From positions 48,003 through 112,002 of the forward strand of contig CAIMSU010000223.1 in assembly GCA_903844155.1 (NCBI GenBank): a DNA stretch of 64,000 nucleotides, in the 5' to 3' direction. The notes beneath the pieces are model-generated. The model did no database searches. It was not told the origin of the DNA and worked only from the letters and a program-made list of their open reading frames with translations. Made by a program: the position numbers and the translations under genes. Positions 17,015 through 27,379 of this stretch are shown in pieces. This stretch comes from an uncultured Pseudomonadota bacterium. Its GTDB lineage: Bacteria; Myxococcota_A; UBA796; SXON01. Numbering within the stretch: the stretch's first letter is position 1; the number at the start of each line of letters is the position of its first letter.

Positions 17015-20000
17015 TCAGCGGCGACGCCGCCGAAGGATCCAGGCGAGGCCGATGGCGCCGGCGATGGAGGGCCAGCCGGGCTCCGGGGCCGTCGCGCAAC
17101 CACAGCCGCCGGGAGGGGACGCGGACGGCCCGGTGTCAGTGGCGGCGGTGTCCAACGCTCCCGTGTCGGAGCGCGCTGTGTCCGGCTGCGCGGTGTCAAC
17201 AGCCGCGCTGTCGTGGGTTCCCGAGTCCAACCGGCCGCTATCCGGGGGCGCGGTGTCAGTGGTCGCGGTGGCATTGGTCGCGGTGTCATTGGTCGCGGTG
17301 TCACCCGGGCAGGAGAGATCGCTGCCATCGCAGTCCTGGTCGACGCCGTCCCCGCAGACCTCGGGCGCGCCCGGGAACGTTGCGGGCGCACTGTCGTCAC
17401 AGTCGGTTGAGTTGGCAATGTAGCCGGCGGGACCTCGACCGTCGGCGTCGCTGCAGGCCTCGGTGAAGTCAGCGGGGTCGCCGTAGCCGTCGCCGTCGTT
17501 GTCGGCGTAGAACGTCGTCGTCACGCCCTCGTCGACGGCGCCGTCGCAGTTGTCGTCGAGGCCGTCACACACCTCGGGCGCTGTCGGGTTGACATACGCG
17601 CGCGTATCGTCGCAGTCGAGGCAGGCGGCCCATCCGTCGCCGTCAGCGTCCGCGTAGGTGACGGAGCCGTCGCAATTGTAGTCGTGCGCGTCCGTGCAGG
17701 ACTCGGGCGCGCCGGGGTGGTAGCTTGCGTTGGAGTCGTCGCAGTCGGTTGCGTTGGCCACATAGCCATCGGGGGCGAGGCAGGCGGCCGTGGAGACGGT
17801 CGGGTCGCCGTAGCCGTCGCTGTCGAGGTCCGCGTACCAGGCGGTCGTGCCGGCGACGGTGGGGTCGGCGTCGTCCGTCAGGCCGTCGCAGTTGTTGTCG
17901 ACGCCGTCGCAGATCTCGGTCGCGGCGGGGTTGATGGCGGGGTTGGTGTCGTCGCAGTCGGCGTAGTCAGCGGAGTAGCCGGGGGGCAGGGTGCAGGCGT
18001 AGTAGGGGATGTCGCGGTAGTAGTAGAGCGGGTCTCCGTAGCCGTCCCCGTCGGCGTCCGGGTAATAGGGGGTGCCCCAGCTGGCCCAAGAGGGGTCGAT
18101 GTCGTCCACCACGCCGTCGCAGTCGTTGTCGAGGCCGTCGCACAGCTCCACGACCCCGGGGCGCGCGGCCCAGGTGGTGTCGTCGCAGTCGGTGTTGACG
18201 GAGGAATAGCCTTCGGGCGCGCCGCCGTACGGGTCGCGGGCAGGGGAGGTGTCGGGGCACAGCAGCGCTGGCGCGGCGGGATCGCCGTAGAAGTCGCCGT
18301 CGGCGTCCACGTAGTAGGTCACCCGGTCGGTGGCGTCCGTGTCGACGACGCCGTCGCAATTGTTGTCGACGCCGTCACAGACCTCGGAGGCGCCGGGGTT
18401 GATGGCGGCGTTTGCGTCGTCGCAGTCGGTGGTGGCGGGGTAGCCGTCGGCGTCGGCGTCGGTCGGGCCAGCGTAGCCTTCGTAGACGAGCGCTTCCTCG
18501 ACGCCCACCGCGCCAGCGATCAGATCGGCGTAGCCGTCGCCGTTGACGTCGCCGACGGCTGAGACCGAGAGCCCCAGGCCCCGGAGGTCCGTGCCGGTGA
18601 TGGCGGTGGTCGGCGCACTTCCGACGCCGTCCGCGGACCCCAGGTACACGTTGACGACACTCGATCCGGCATCGCCCCCGACGGCAACGTCGTCGTACCC
18701 GTCGCCGTCGACGTCCCCGAGCCCGGCCACGGACGCCACACCCTCGCCGGTGCCGTCCATCGTGGTGGCGGCTGTGCTCGAGAGGCCGGTCGCGGAGCCG
18801 ACGTAGACATACGCTCGCCCGGCCGCGGAATTGTAGGCGGGCGCAGCGACGATCACGTCGTCGTAGCCGTCGTTGTTGACGTCTCTGGCGCCAGCGACGG
18901 CGGTGCCGAACGCATCGCCGGCGGTTTCGCCGGACAGCGTCGTGCTCGCGTCGAGCCAGGTGTCGCTCATCGCCGAAGAGCCGGCGTACATGTACACGCT
19001 TCCGGTCGTCGTCGACTTGCCGTACGCACCCGCGACGAAGTCGTCGTCGCCGTCGCCGTCGACGTCGCCCGCTCCTGCGAACGCAGTGCCGAAGCCATCG
19101 TCCGTGCCCGTCACGCCCAGGATCGGGCTCGACCAGCCCGACGACCCGCCCAGCAGGATCTCGCCGTCTCCGGTGTGCCCGTAGTATTCCTTGGTTGCGC
19201 CGACGACGACGTCGTCGTAGCCGTCGCCGTTGATGTCTCCGAGCCCTGAGACCGCCTTGCCGAAGTAGTACGGGTGCTCGACATGGATAGCAGCCCCGCA
19301 GGCGCTTCCATCCTCGCTCGTCGCCGGGCCACCCGCCGACCCGAGGTAGAGGTACGCGCACCCGTAGCGGGAATCGGCGGAGTATGTCGCACCAACCACC
19401 ACATCCGCGTAGCCATCCCCGTTGACGTCCCCCGCGCTGGACGCCGAATACCCCAGCTTTTCACTGGCAGAAGCACCATCCAAAGTCGTGCTGGCGGTCG
19501 TAGAGACCCCGACCGGAGAGCCCTCGTAGACCGACACCCGGCCCGCGCTCGAACCAAAACCGTAGTCGGCGACGAGCACATCGTCGTACCCATCGCCGTT
19601 GACGTCCCCAGCGCCCGACACGACGCCGCCGAAGTCGACGGAGCCGTCCTCGCCGACGAGCGTCGCGCTCGCCATCCCATACACCGGATCCACCCGCACC
19701 GGATACCGCGCCCCATCATCATCGACGACGACAGAAAACCCACCCTCGGCCACCTCAAAGTGCGATGGCAGCACCCGCCCGACGGCATCCGTCGCGACGA
19801 GATCATGCGCGGTGACGTCGCCGCCAGTCCCCGCGAAGCCGATCGCGCCGCCTCGCGCGCTCACCTCGGTGCCGCCTGCGTCCACGCAGATCGTCAGCGG
19901 CCCCGGGCCCTCCGGCCGTCGCGCAACGTCCCAGCCCTCCTCCACACGGCCCCCGCTCGTCTCCCACCACTCCGTCGCGCCCCTACCGCGGTACTCCTGG

Positions 20001-20218
20001 CGTTCGTCGCTGACCTTGCTCGCGAGCGTCCCGACCCAGGGGCCAGCCGCCCCGACCCTGCCGATGCTGACGGTCCGGAGCTGCAGCGGACCGATGCGAA
20101 CATCAGTCTCGTCAAAACGAACGGTGGAGGCCGTCGATCGCCCGGGCGCCCTGGCGACTGGGGCGACGGTCGGACCCGTGGTCCATCCGCACCCCGCGAT
20201 CGCGACCAGCAGCCACAT
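17015..20218 (-). CDS. FG-GAP (seven-repeat) and MopE-repeat surface lipoprotein with C-terminal sorting tail
   Basis: 1067 residues. Lipobox IAGC at residue 10; unique N-terminal beta domain to about 200; seven FG-GAP calcium-binding units (consensus [13 protein letters not shown]) to about 640, the number needed for one integrin-alpha-type propeller; then six MopE-type units (DCDD...PGA.E.CDG.DNNCDG) to about 990; a Thr-rich linker; and a tail with GCGC, a hydrophobic helix and Arg5, like MYXO-CTERM signals. ATG 20218 is selected for its GAGG site and lipobox. Likely a calcium-stabilised cell-surface protein. It is divergent from pccB across 123 bp. Confidence 0.85.
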   Translation of the reverse strand: MWLLVAIAGCGWTTGPTVAPVARAPGRSTASTVRFDETDVRIGPLQLRTVSIGRVGAAGPWVGTLASKVSDERQEYRGRGATEWWETSGGRVEEGWDVARRPEGPGPLTICVDAGGTEVSARGGAIGFAGTGGDVTAHDLVATDAVGRVLPSHFEVAEGGFSVVVDDDGARYPVRVDPVYGMASATLVGEDGSVDFGGVVSGAGDVNGDGYDDVLVADYGFGSSAGRVSVYEGSPVGVSTTASTTLDGASASEKLGYSASSAGDVNGDGYADVVVGATYSADSRYGCAYLYLGSAGGPATSEDGSACGAAIHVEHPYYFGKAVSGLGDINGDGYDDVVVGATKEYYGHTGDGEILLGGSSGWSSPILGVTGTDDGFGTAFAGAGDVDGDGDDDFVAGAYGKSTTTGSVYMYAGSSAMSDTWLDASTTLSGETAGDAFGTAVAGARDVNNDGYDDVIVAAPAYNSAAGRAYVYVGSATGLSSTAATTMDGTGEGVASVAGLGDVDGDGYDDVAVGGDAGSSVVNVYLGSADGVGSAPTTAITGTDLRGLGLSVSAVGDVNGDGYADLIAGAVGVEEALVYEGYAGPTDADADGYPATTDCDDANAAINPGASEVCDGVDNNCDGVVDTDATDRVTYYVDADGDFYGDPAAPALLCPDTSPARDPYGGAPEGYSSVNTDCDDTTWAARPGVVELCDGLDNDCDGVVDDIDPSWASWGTPYYPDADGDGYGDPLYYYRDIPYYACTLPPGYSADYADCDDTNPAINPAATEICDGVDNNCDGLTDDADPTVAGTTAWYADLDSDGYGDPTVSTAACLAPDGYVANATDCDDSNASYHPGAPESCTDAHDYNCDGSVTYADADGDGWAACLDCDDTRAYVNPTAPEVCDGLDDNCDGAVDEGVTTTFYADNDGDGYGDPADFTEACSDADGRGPAGYIANSTDCDDSAPATFPGAPEVCGDGVDQDCDGSDLSCPGDTATNDTATNATATTDTAPPDSGRLDSGTHDSAAVDTAQPDTARSDTGALDTAATDTGPSASPPGGCGCATAPEPGWPSIAGAIGLAWILRRRRR

Positions 20219-20341
20219 CCCGACCTCTTGCGCACAGTCTGCGCGCAATCCCGCCGCGAAGCAACCCGCCCTGACGACAAACGGAGGACACGGAAAGCCG
20301 CCGCCGGCCGCGTTAGCCCGCCCGTTCCCCGGAGCCGACCG

Positions 20342-21896
<1,555 letters not shown>

Positions 21897-21898
<2 letters not shown>

Positions 21899-21939
21899 CC
21901 GGATCCGAGCTGCTCAGATCTGGTTATTGACGCGTCAAG
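21897..21939. repeat. single 43-bp hairpin unit after pccB
   Basis: Same plan as the 46376-46460 units: arms AGCCGGATCCGAG and CTCAGATCTGGTT around a three-base loop, then TTGACGCGTCAA, itself a perfect 12-bp palindrome (21927-21938). It starts inside the pccB stop codon and sits between convergent pccB and the mlaE-type gene. Confidence 0.65.
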
Positions 21940-21952
21940 GGCCGGCGGGCGG

Positions 21953-22786
21953 TCAGCGAACGAGGACGGCGAAGACGGCGTCGATGAGGAAAATGGTGAT
22001 GAGCGCGTCCATCGCGCCGCGCGTGGCCATGCGCGGGAGGTCCGAGGAGTCGTGGCCCCAGCGGAACCCACGCGCCATGGTCGTCGCGGCCACGGCGAGA
22101 CCAAAAAGCAGGGCCTTCGTCCATAAAAGCACGACGTCCTGGGGCTCGATCGCGCCTGCGAGGGAGGCGAGGAAGGGCGGAAGCGCGATGCCAAGCGGGA
22201 TCGTGGAGACGAGGGTGACGGCGTAGGTTGCCAATGCAAACACGGTGGTGAGGCAGGCCGTGCCGACGGTGATGCCGATGAGACGCGGCAGGCCGACGTA
22301 CACCCACGGGTCGACGCCGTGCGCCGCCAGGGCGTCCAATTCGTCGTTCAAGCGCATGGCGAGCAGCTCGGTGCACACGGCGCTCCCGGAGCGCGCCGCG
22401 ACGATGACGGCCGTCAACAGCGGAGCGAGCTCCACGAGGATGAGCTTGTCCAGCACCGTTCCGAACGACCCCTCGGCGCCGAGCACCGTCAGGGTCCGGA
22501 ACCCGACCCCAATCGTCGTCACCCCGACGAGGGTGGCGAGGCCCGCCACGATCGGGACCGCCTCCACGCCCGTGAAGTAGATCTGGTCGATGGTGACGCG
22601 CAGAAGCACGGCCCGAGCCCCACTCGCGCGCGGTCGGGCGAGCACTCGGAGCCCCCTGCCGCACACGTCGCCCACGAGCAACACCACGGTGCCAACCACC
22701 CCAGGCGTGGACCAGACCGCGTCGCCCACCGACCGGGCAAAGCCGACGGCGCCCGATTCACCGCCCCGGCCGCTCAACGAAACCAC
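21953..22786 (-). CDS. MlaE-family lipid-transport permease
   Basis: About 277 residues from GTG 22786. The core with five to six membrane helices contains the MlaE hallmarks QIYFTGVEAVPIV, LVELAPLLTAVIVAARSGSA and a long ELLAMRLNDELDALAAHGVDPW loop (the conserved Glu-Leu-Gly-type coupling segment). It is the last gene of a four-gene overlapping operon with an ATPase-like subunit, an MCE protein and a C-terminally anchored protein. Start choice is uncertain: GTG 22786 or a TTG at 22777 that overlaps the previous stop. It should form the membrane part of an ABC importer or exporter of phospholipids. Confidence 0.87.
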   Translation of the reverse strand: MVSLSGRGGESGAVGFARSVGDAVWSTPGVVGTVVLLVGDVCGRGLRVLARPRASGARAVLLRVTIDQIYFTGVEAVPIVAGLATLVGVTTIGVGFRTLTVLGAEGSFGTVLDKLILVELAPLLTAVIVAARSGSAVCTELLAMRLNDELDALAAHGVDPWVYVGLPRLIGITVGTACLTTVFALATYAVTLVSTIPLGIALPPFLASLAGAIEPQDVVLLWTKALLFGLAVAATTMARGFRWGHDSSDLPRMATRGAMDALITIFLIDAVFAVLVR

Positions 22787-23472
22787 GCGACAGCACCGGC
22801 GAGCCCCATCACACAGCCGCCGACGGCCAGGAACAGCATCCCCGCCGCCACCGCCCACACCAGGCGCGACCCACCCGACGCGGTCACGGGCTTCTCCGAC
22901 AGCTCCGGTTCCAGGCGCGTCTCCACGATGGAGCGCGAGGCACGCAGCGCGCCCGGGCCGACGGTCCCTCGCGGGAGGTCCTCGTACTGACCGGTGACCA
23001 TCAGGCCACGCGATCGCCCTCGCAACCGCAGCGGGCGGAGCGAGGCGCCCCCAGACCCCGACAACATCGACCACTCCTGGGCCAGCGCAGCCGGCGTCAA
23101 CCCCGGAGCTCCCCGCGCGCGGTCCAGCAGGCTCCGGTGCCCGGGCCCCAGGTCCGGCCACTTAGACCTCACCCGCGCGTGCAGGGCCTCCGGCTCCCCC
23201 TCTGCGTCGGCGAGCCATTCCCAGGCGGCAAACGCCGCGCTCGACGCAGCCGCGACCCCGTCGCCCGCGACACCGTCCGATGGCAACGAGACGCCCCCAG
23301 CCTCATCCACGACGCAGTCTGCTGACGAAAACGAGCCTCCGCGGCCTGCATCATGCCGGCGCGCGACCGCGTCCAGGTAGCTCGCGACCAGGCGTTGCGC
23401 CTCGGGCCAGGCCAGCGCCTCGCCCGCGAGCGAGCGCAGAGTTCGGGGGGCGCCGGGCGACGACGGTGTCAC
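22774..23472 (-). CDS. C-terminally membrane-anchored protein, possible degenerate kinase lobe
   Basis: 232 residues, one transmembrane helix at about 207-230. GTG 23472 overlaps the MCE gene's stop (GTGA) and its own end overlaps the permease start, so it is translationally coupled inside the Mla operon. Residues 25-70 (helix, then RRHDAGRGGSFSSADCVVDEAGGVSL) have the spacing of a Hanks-kinase alphaE/catalytic-loop segment but without HRD, DFG or an N-lobe. That reading is inference. An alternative is an unrelated lineage-specific Mla accessory protein. No enzymatic activity is proposed. Confidence 0.55.
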   Translation of the reverse strand: MTPSSPGAPRTLRSLAGEALAWPEAQRLVASYLDAVARRHDAGRGGSFSSADCVVDEAGGVSLPSDGVAGDGVAAASSAAFAAWEWLADAEGEPEALHARVRSKWPDLGPGHRSLLDRARGAPGLTPAALAQEWSMLSGSGGASLRPLRLRGRSRGLMVTGQYEDLPRGTVGPGALRASRSIVETRLEPELSEKPVTASGGSRLVWAVAAGMLFLAVGGCVMGLAGAVAWFR

Positions 23473-24407
23473 GGCGCCTTCTTCTTCTTCTTGGGCGAAT
23501 TGGCTGGATCATCGCCGTGCGTCAGCGTCGGGATGGGCCGTTTCTCAAAGGACGTCATGAACGCCTTCATGCTCGCGCTGGCGGCGTCCAACTGGGCGAC
23601 GACCTTGGCGATGTCCGTGTCGCCGGTGGGATCGTAGGCCTGGACGGCCTTCGCCGCGAGCGCCATCTGATCGAGCGAGTCGTTGAGGTGGGTCACGAGC
23701 TTCGGAAAGCTGCCGTCTGTGGCGACGAGGCCGTGAACGTCGTCGACGGCTTGATCGGCGGCGGCCAGCGAATGGTCGAAGTGGTTGAGATCCTTCTGGA
23801 TCTGCGGGCCGGCCACGTCGCGCGTGGCCTGCAGGCTGGCGATGAGGTGGTCGAGGTCGTCCAACGACTGGTTCGCCCGGGACATCGTGGCGGAGATCCC
23901 GGGCTTTCCGTCCGGACCGTTGACGACGACGGCGCGCAGCTCGGCGGTGACGGCGTCGATGTCCTCGAGCGTCCCCTGCGCGTGCGCGAGCAGGTCGGGG
24001 AGCGTGTAGGCCGCGGTTGCCGGGAGCGTGGACCCCGGCGGGAGCGTGCCGACGGCGTCGCCCTCCGGAGGGACCAGCCGGAGCACGACACCGCCAGCGA
24101 CGGTGCGCGACGCGAGCACGGCGACGGTGCCGACAGGGAGGGTGACATCGGGCTCGAGCGCGATGGTGAGCGTGAAGTGCAACCGGGGCGTAGGCAGCAC
24201 GGCCACGGCCTCGACGATCCCCAGCTCGTACCCGTTCATCTCGACAGGCGTGCCCGCCGAGGCGCCGGCAAGTTCGTCCGCCGCGACGCTGTAGCGGGTG
24301 ACGTTCGGCTGGAACTGGTGGAGGGCTGAGAGGCTGAAGGCAGCGACACCCACAAGGCCGCTGCCGAGCACGAACACGCCCGTCCAGAAGTTGCGGTCCA
24401 ACGCCAT
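23469..24407 (-). CDS. MCE/MlaD-family substrate-binding protein
   Basis: 312 residues. One N-terminal helix (about 8-28) anchors a periplasmic MCE domain (about 38-120: PVEMNGYELGIVEAV, LASRTVAGGVVLRL). It is followed by a long helical/coiled-coil region (about 135-280) and a Lys-rich end. MCE proteins form hexameric rings or tubes that hand lipids to or from the MlaE permease. Its ATG overlaps the stop of the ATPase-like gene (ATGA). Confidence 0.9.
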   Translation of the reverse strand: MALDRNFWTGVFVLGSGLVGVAAFSLSALHQFQPNVTRYSVAADELAGASAGTPVEMNGYELGIVEAVAVLPTPRLHFTLTIALEPDVTLPVGTVAVLASRTVAGGVVLRLVPPEGDAVGTLPPGSTLPATAAYTLPDLLAHAQGTLEDIDAVTAELRAVVVNGPDGKPGISATMSRANQSLDDLDHLIASLQATRDVAGPQIQKDLNHFDHSLAAADQAVDDVHGLVATDGSFPKLVTHLNDSLDQMALAAKAVQAYDPTGDTDIAKVVAQLDAASASMKAFMTSFEKRPIPTLTHGDDPANSPKKKKKAP

Positions 24408-25054
24408 CAGCGCCCCTCGGCGGCGGCGAAGGCGCGGGCGGTCCCACCTTCGCCGCCGACGCGAACCACCCGCGCACCGAGCCGCTCGGCGTCGTGGGGG
24501 TCCGGCGTCGTCAACACCACCGAGACGCGGCGGCGTTCAAGCTCGTCGCGCAACCAGGCGGCGACCTCGTCGGCCGTAGCCGCTGGAAGGTACCGAAAGG
24601 GCTCCTCGAGGAAGAGAAGATCGGCGCGCAACGCCATCGCCCGGCCGAACTGGATGAGGTGGAGAGCGTCGGCGGCAAGGCCCGGGGGCCGGAGCTCTGC
24701 CAGCTCCACGAGGCCGAGGCCCGTGAGCACGTCCATCGCGCGCGACCGCGCCTCGCGCAGGGGAACGCCGCAAAAACGCAGGGGGAGCACCAGGTTTTCG
24801 AGCACGCTCACGTTGGAGAGCAGGCCCCCGCTTGAGAACACGTACGCCGAGCGCTCCGCGCGGGACCGCACAGACCCGCTTCCGGGCGACCGCAGACCCG
24901 CCACGACCCGGAGTAGCCAGCGCTTTCCCGAGCCACCGGGGGCCAGCAGCGCGACCGCCTCGCCGCGCGCCAGTGAAAAAGTATACGTTTGCCCCCCCGA
25001 GTCCACGAGACCCGCGACGTCCAGCACCGGCAGCTCGGGGTCGGTCTCGGTCAT
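24407..25054 (-). CDS. MlaF-like ABC ATPase subunit with degenerate nucleotide-binding motifs
   Basis: 215 residues, ABC fold by overall pattern and operon position. Walker A reads APGGSGKRW (38-46): the Lys is kept but the following Ser/Thr is Arg. The Q-loop Gln is missing (YVFSSGG), the LSGGQ signature is replaced (LAADALHLIQFG), Walker B is LLFLEEP, and the H-switch reads TTPDPH with Pro at the expected His. The gene is intact and coupled to the MCE gene, so this looks like selected loss of ATPase activity rather than decay. An unlinked functional ATPase might replace it. ATG 25054 lies 52 bp from the divergent miaA start. Confidence 0.75.
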   Translation of the reverse strand: MTETDPELPVLDVAGLVDSGGQTYTFSLARGEAVALLAPGGSGKRWLLRVVAGLRSPGSGSVRSRAERSAYVFSSGGLLSNVSVLENLVLPLRFCGVPLREARSRAMDVLTGLGLVELAELRPPGLAADALHLIQFGRAMALRADLLFLEEPFRYLPAATADEVAAWLRDELERRRVSVVLTTPDPHDAERLGARVVRVGGEGGTARAFAAAEGR

Positions 25055-25106
25055 TCGCGGATCTATCCGACCCGGAGGGATAATCCGGCCGAATGCGTTG
25101 TACCGG

Positions 25107-25982
25107 GTGAACCGAAGCGAGCCCATCGTGGTGACCGGGCCGACCGGCGCCGGAAAATCCGACCTCGCCCTGGCCATCGCGAGGGCCTACGGCGCCATCG
25201 TGGTCTCGATGGACGCGATGCAGGTCTACCGGGGCTTCGACATCGGCACGGCCAAGGTGCCCGTCGCCGATCGCGACCCCGGACAGGGCGGCGTGGTGCA
25301 CCGCTGCATCGACGTGGTGGAGTGGAATGAAGCCTGGTCTGCGGCCGATTTCAGCGCGGAAGTGGAGCGGGCCGGCGCCGCCGCACCCGTGGTGATCTGC
25401 GGCGGGACGACGTTCTACCTGCGGGCCTGGCGCGAGGGGCTCGTGGACGCGCCGCCCGTGGACCTGGAGGTGCGGGCACGCTTCGAGGCGCTGGAGGATC
25501 CCCACGCAGCCCTGGTTGCGGTGGACCCGGTCCTCGCTGCCCGTCTGCACCCGAACGACCGGATGCGCCTCGTTCGCGGCCTCGAATACCACGCACAGAC
25601 CGGGACGCCGCTCTCTGCCGCTCACGCCGCCGACACCCGGGAGGCCCGCCCGTGCACCGTCATCGCGCTCGACCGCGACGACCTCTACGATCGGCTCGAC
25701 GCGCGCGTCGTCGCCATGATGGACGCGGGCTACCTCGACGAGGTCCGCGGCCTGCTGGACCGGGGCGTGCCGAGGGGCGCTCGCCCCATGCAGACGCTCG
25801 GCTACAAGCACCTCGCCGCGCACATCGAGGGCGAGTGCAGCCAGGATGAGGCAATCCGCCTCACGCAGCGTGACACCCGCCACTTTGCGAGGCGACAGCG
25901 CGGGTTTTTGCGGAGCAAGCTCATCGCACCGTCGGTGGATCCGTGGCCAGCCGTGCGGGCGGCGTGGGGTGGGACGGGGTAG
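25107..25982 (+). CDS. miaA: tRNA dimethylallyltransferase
   Basis: 291 residues from GTG 25107 (a TTG at 25098 is possible). The P-loop GPTGAGKSDLALAIA (about 9-23), SMDAMQVYRG for the substrate-binding Asp/Gln, GGTTFYLRA, and the C-terminal TLGYKH and TRHFARRQRGFLR blocks define MiaA. It adds a dimethylallyl group to A37 of tRNAs reading UNN codons. A GGAGG at 25074-25078 is somewhat far from either start. It is followed after 25 bp by the phosphorylase gene. Confidence 0.93.
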   Translation: MNRSEPIVVTGPTGAGKSDLALAIARAYGAIVVSMDAMQVYRGFDIGTAKVPVADRDPGQGGVVHRCIDVVEWNEAWSAADFSAEVERAGAAAPVVICGGTTFYLRAWREGLVDAPPVDLEVRARFEALEDPHAALVAVDPVLAARLHPNDRMRLVRGLEYHAQTGTPLSAAHAADTREARPCTVIALDRDDLYDRLDARVVAMMDAGYLDEVRGLLDRGVPRGARPMQTLGYKHLAAHIEGECSQDEAIRLTQRDTRHFARRQRGFLRSKLIAPSVDPWPAVRAAWGGTG

Positions 25983-26007
25983 GCGAAGCACGCTCAAGGA
26001 ACACGCC

Positions 26008-27243
26008 GTGATCGACCAGATCCTGATGACCAAACGTGACGGCGGCACATTGACCGCCGCGCAGATCGACGGCTTCGTCGCTGGTGTCTGCGACGGCAGC
26101 GTGAGCCGACCGCAAGCGGCTGCCATGCTCGCGTTCATCTTCCTGCGCGGGCTCGACGCCGCCGAGTCCGTCGCGCTGACCCAGGCGATGACCCGCTCCG
26201 GACCGTCCCTTTCGTGGCCCGGCATCGACGGCCCGTTCGTCGACAAGCACTCCACCGGAGGCGTCGGCGACAAGGTCTCGCTGGTCCTGGCCCCGCTCTG
26301 GGCGGAGCTCGGATGCCGCGTTCCGATGATCTCTGGCCGCGGGCTCGGCCACACCGGCGGCACGCTCGACAAGCTCGAGGCGATCCCCGGCTACCGCTGC
26401 GATCTCGACGACGCCGCGCTCCACCGCACGCTGCGCGACGTCGGCTGCTTCATCAGCGGTCAGACCGCTGCGCTCGCACCCGCAGACCGGATCCTCTACG
26501 GCCTGCGGAACGAGACGCAGACCGTCGCTTGCATCCCGCTGATCGTGGCGTCGATCCTGTCGAAAAAACTCGCGGAGGGGCTCGACCGGCTCGTTTTGGA
26601 CGTGAAGGTGGGCTCGGGCGCGTTCATGCGGACGGAGGGGGACGCGCGGGCGCTCGCGGAGGCGATGGTGCGGGTCGGAAACGGCGCGGGCGTGCATACC
26701 CGGGCGCTGCTGACGGACATGAGCCAGCCGCTCGGCGCCGCCTGCGGGAACGCGCTGGAGGTGATGGAGTCGGTGGACTGCCTGCAGGGAAAAGGCCCGG
26801 CGGACCTGCGTGCTTTGACCCTCGCCCTGTGTGATCACCCGGATGCCGAGCGGGTGCTCGACAGCGGCGCGGCTTTTGAGCGGTTCGCGAAGATGGTGCG
26901 GGCGCAGGGCGGCACGCTGTCCCGCCTGCAAGCCGACGCCGAGCGCTGGGATCACGTGGCCGCGGAGGATGGCCTCGTGACCCGCTGCGACGCCTGGAAC
27001 ATCGGCCGGGCCGCGTTTGTCGTGGGTGCCGGGCGGCTGCGCGCGGACGATCCCGTGGATCCAGCGGTGGGCGTGATGGTGCACAAGAAGGTCGGCGAAG
27101 CGGTCGTCCGCGGGGAGCCGCTGGCGACGCTGTGGCATCACGAGCGAGGGGGCGATGAGGCGAAGGCGGAGCTGGCGTCGGCGTTCGCGGTGGGAGATCG
27201 GGCGGAGGCGCGGGGGTTGGTGATCGGCGCGATCGCCGGCTGA
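26008..27243 (+). CDS. deoA: thymidine/pyrimidine-nucleoside phosphorylase
   Basis: 411 residues. STGGVGDKVS (phosphate/substrate site) and SGRGLGHTGGTLDKLEAIPG followed by the remaining alpha/beta domain are diagnostic for nucleoside phosphorylase II. The protein is shorter than E. coli DeoA (about 440) because the C-terminal domain is reduced. It cleaves thymidine or uridine to base plus (deoxy)ribose-1-phosphate. GTG 26008 has AAGGA seven bases upstream. deoA and pdp cannot be told apart from sequence alone. Confidence 0.88.
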   Translation: MIDQILMTKRDGGTLTAAQIDGFVAGVCDGSVSRPQAAAMLAFIFLRGLDAAESVALTQAMTRSGPSLSWPGIDGPFVDKHSTGGVGDKVSLVLAPLWAELGCRVPMISGRGLGHTGGTLDKLEAIPGYRCDLDDAALHRTLRDVGCFISGQTAALAPADRILYGLRNETQTVACIPLIVASILSKKLAEGLDRLVLDVKVGSGAFMRTEGDARALAEAMVRVGNGAGVHTRALLTDMSQPLGAACGNALEVMESVDCLQGKGPADLRALTLALCDHPDAERVLDSGAAFERFAKMVRAQGGTLSRLQADAERWDHVAAEDGLVTRCDAWNIGRAAFVVGAGRLRADDPVDPAVGVMVHKKVGEAVVRGEPLATLWHHERGGDEAKAELASAFAVGDRAEARGLVIGAIAG

Positions 27244-27379
27244 GGCGGGGAACACAGGCGCTGGAATGGCGGAGGGGCGACGCGGCGTTCCATGCGGGGT
27301 TCTGGATCGGTGTGGGGCCGACCGAGCCGCCCAGACGGACCGGAACACCCCGCGCCCGTTCCATGATAGCCGCCCTGCG

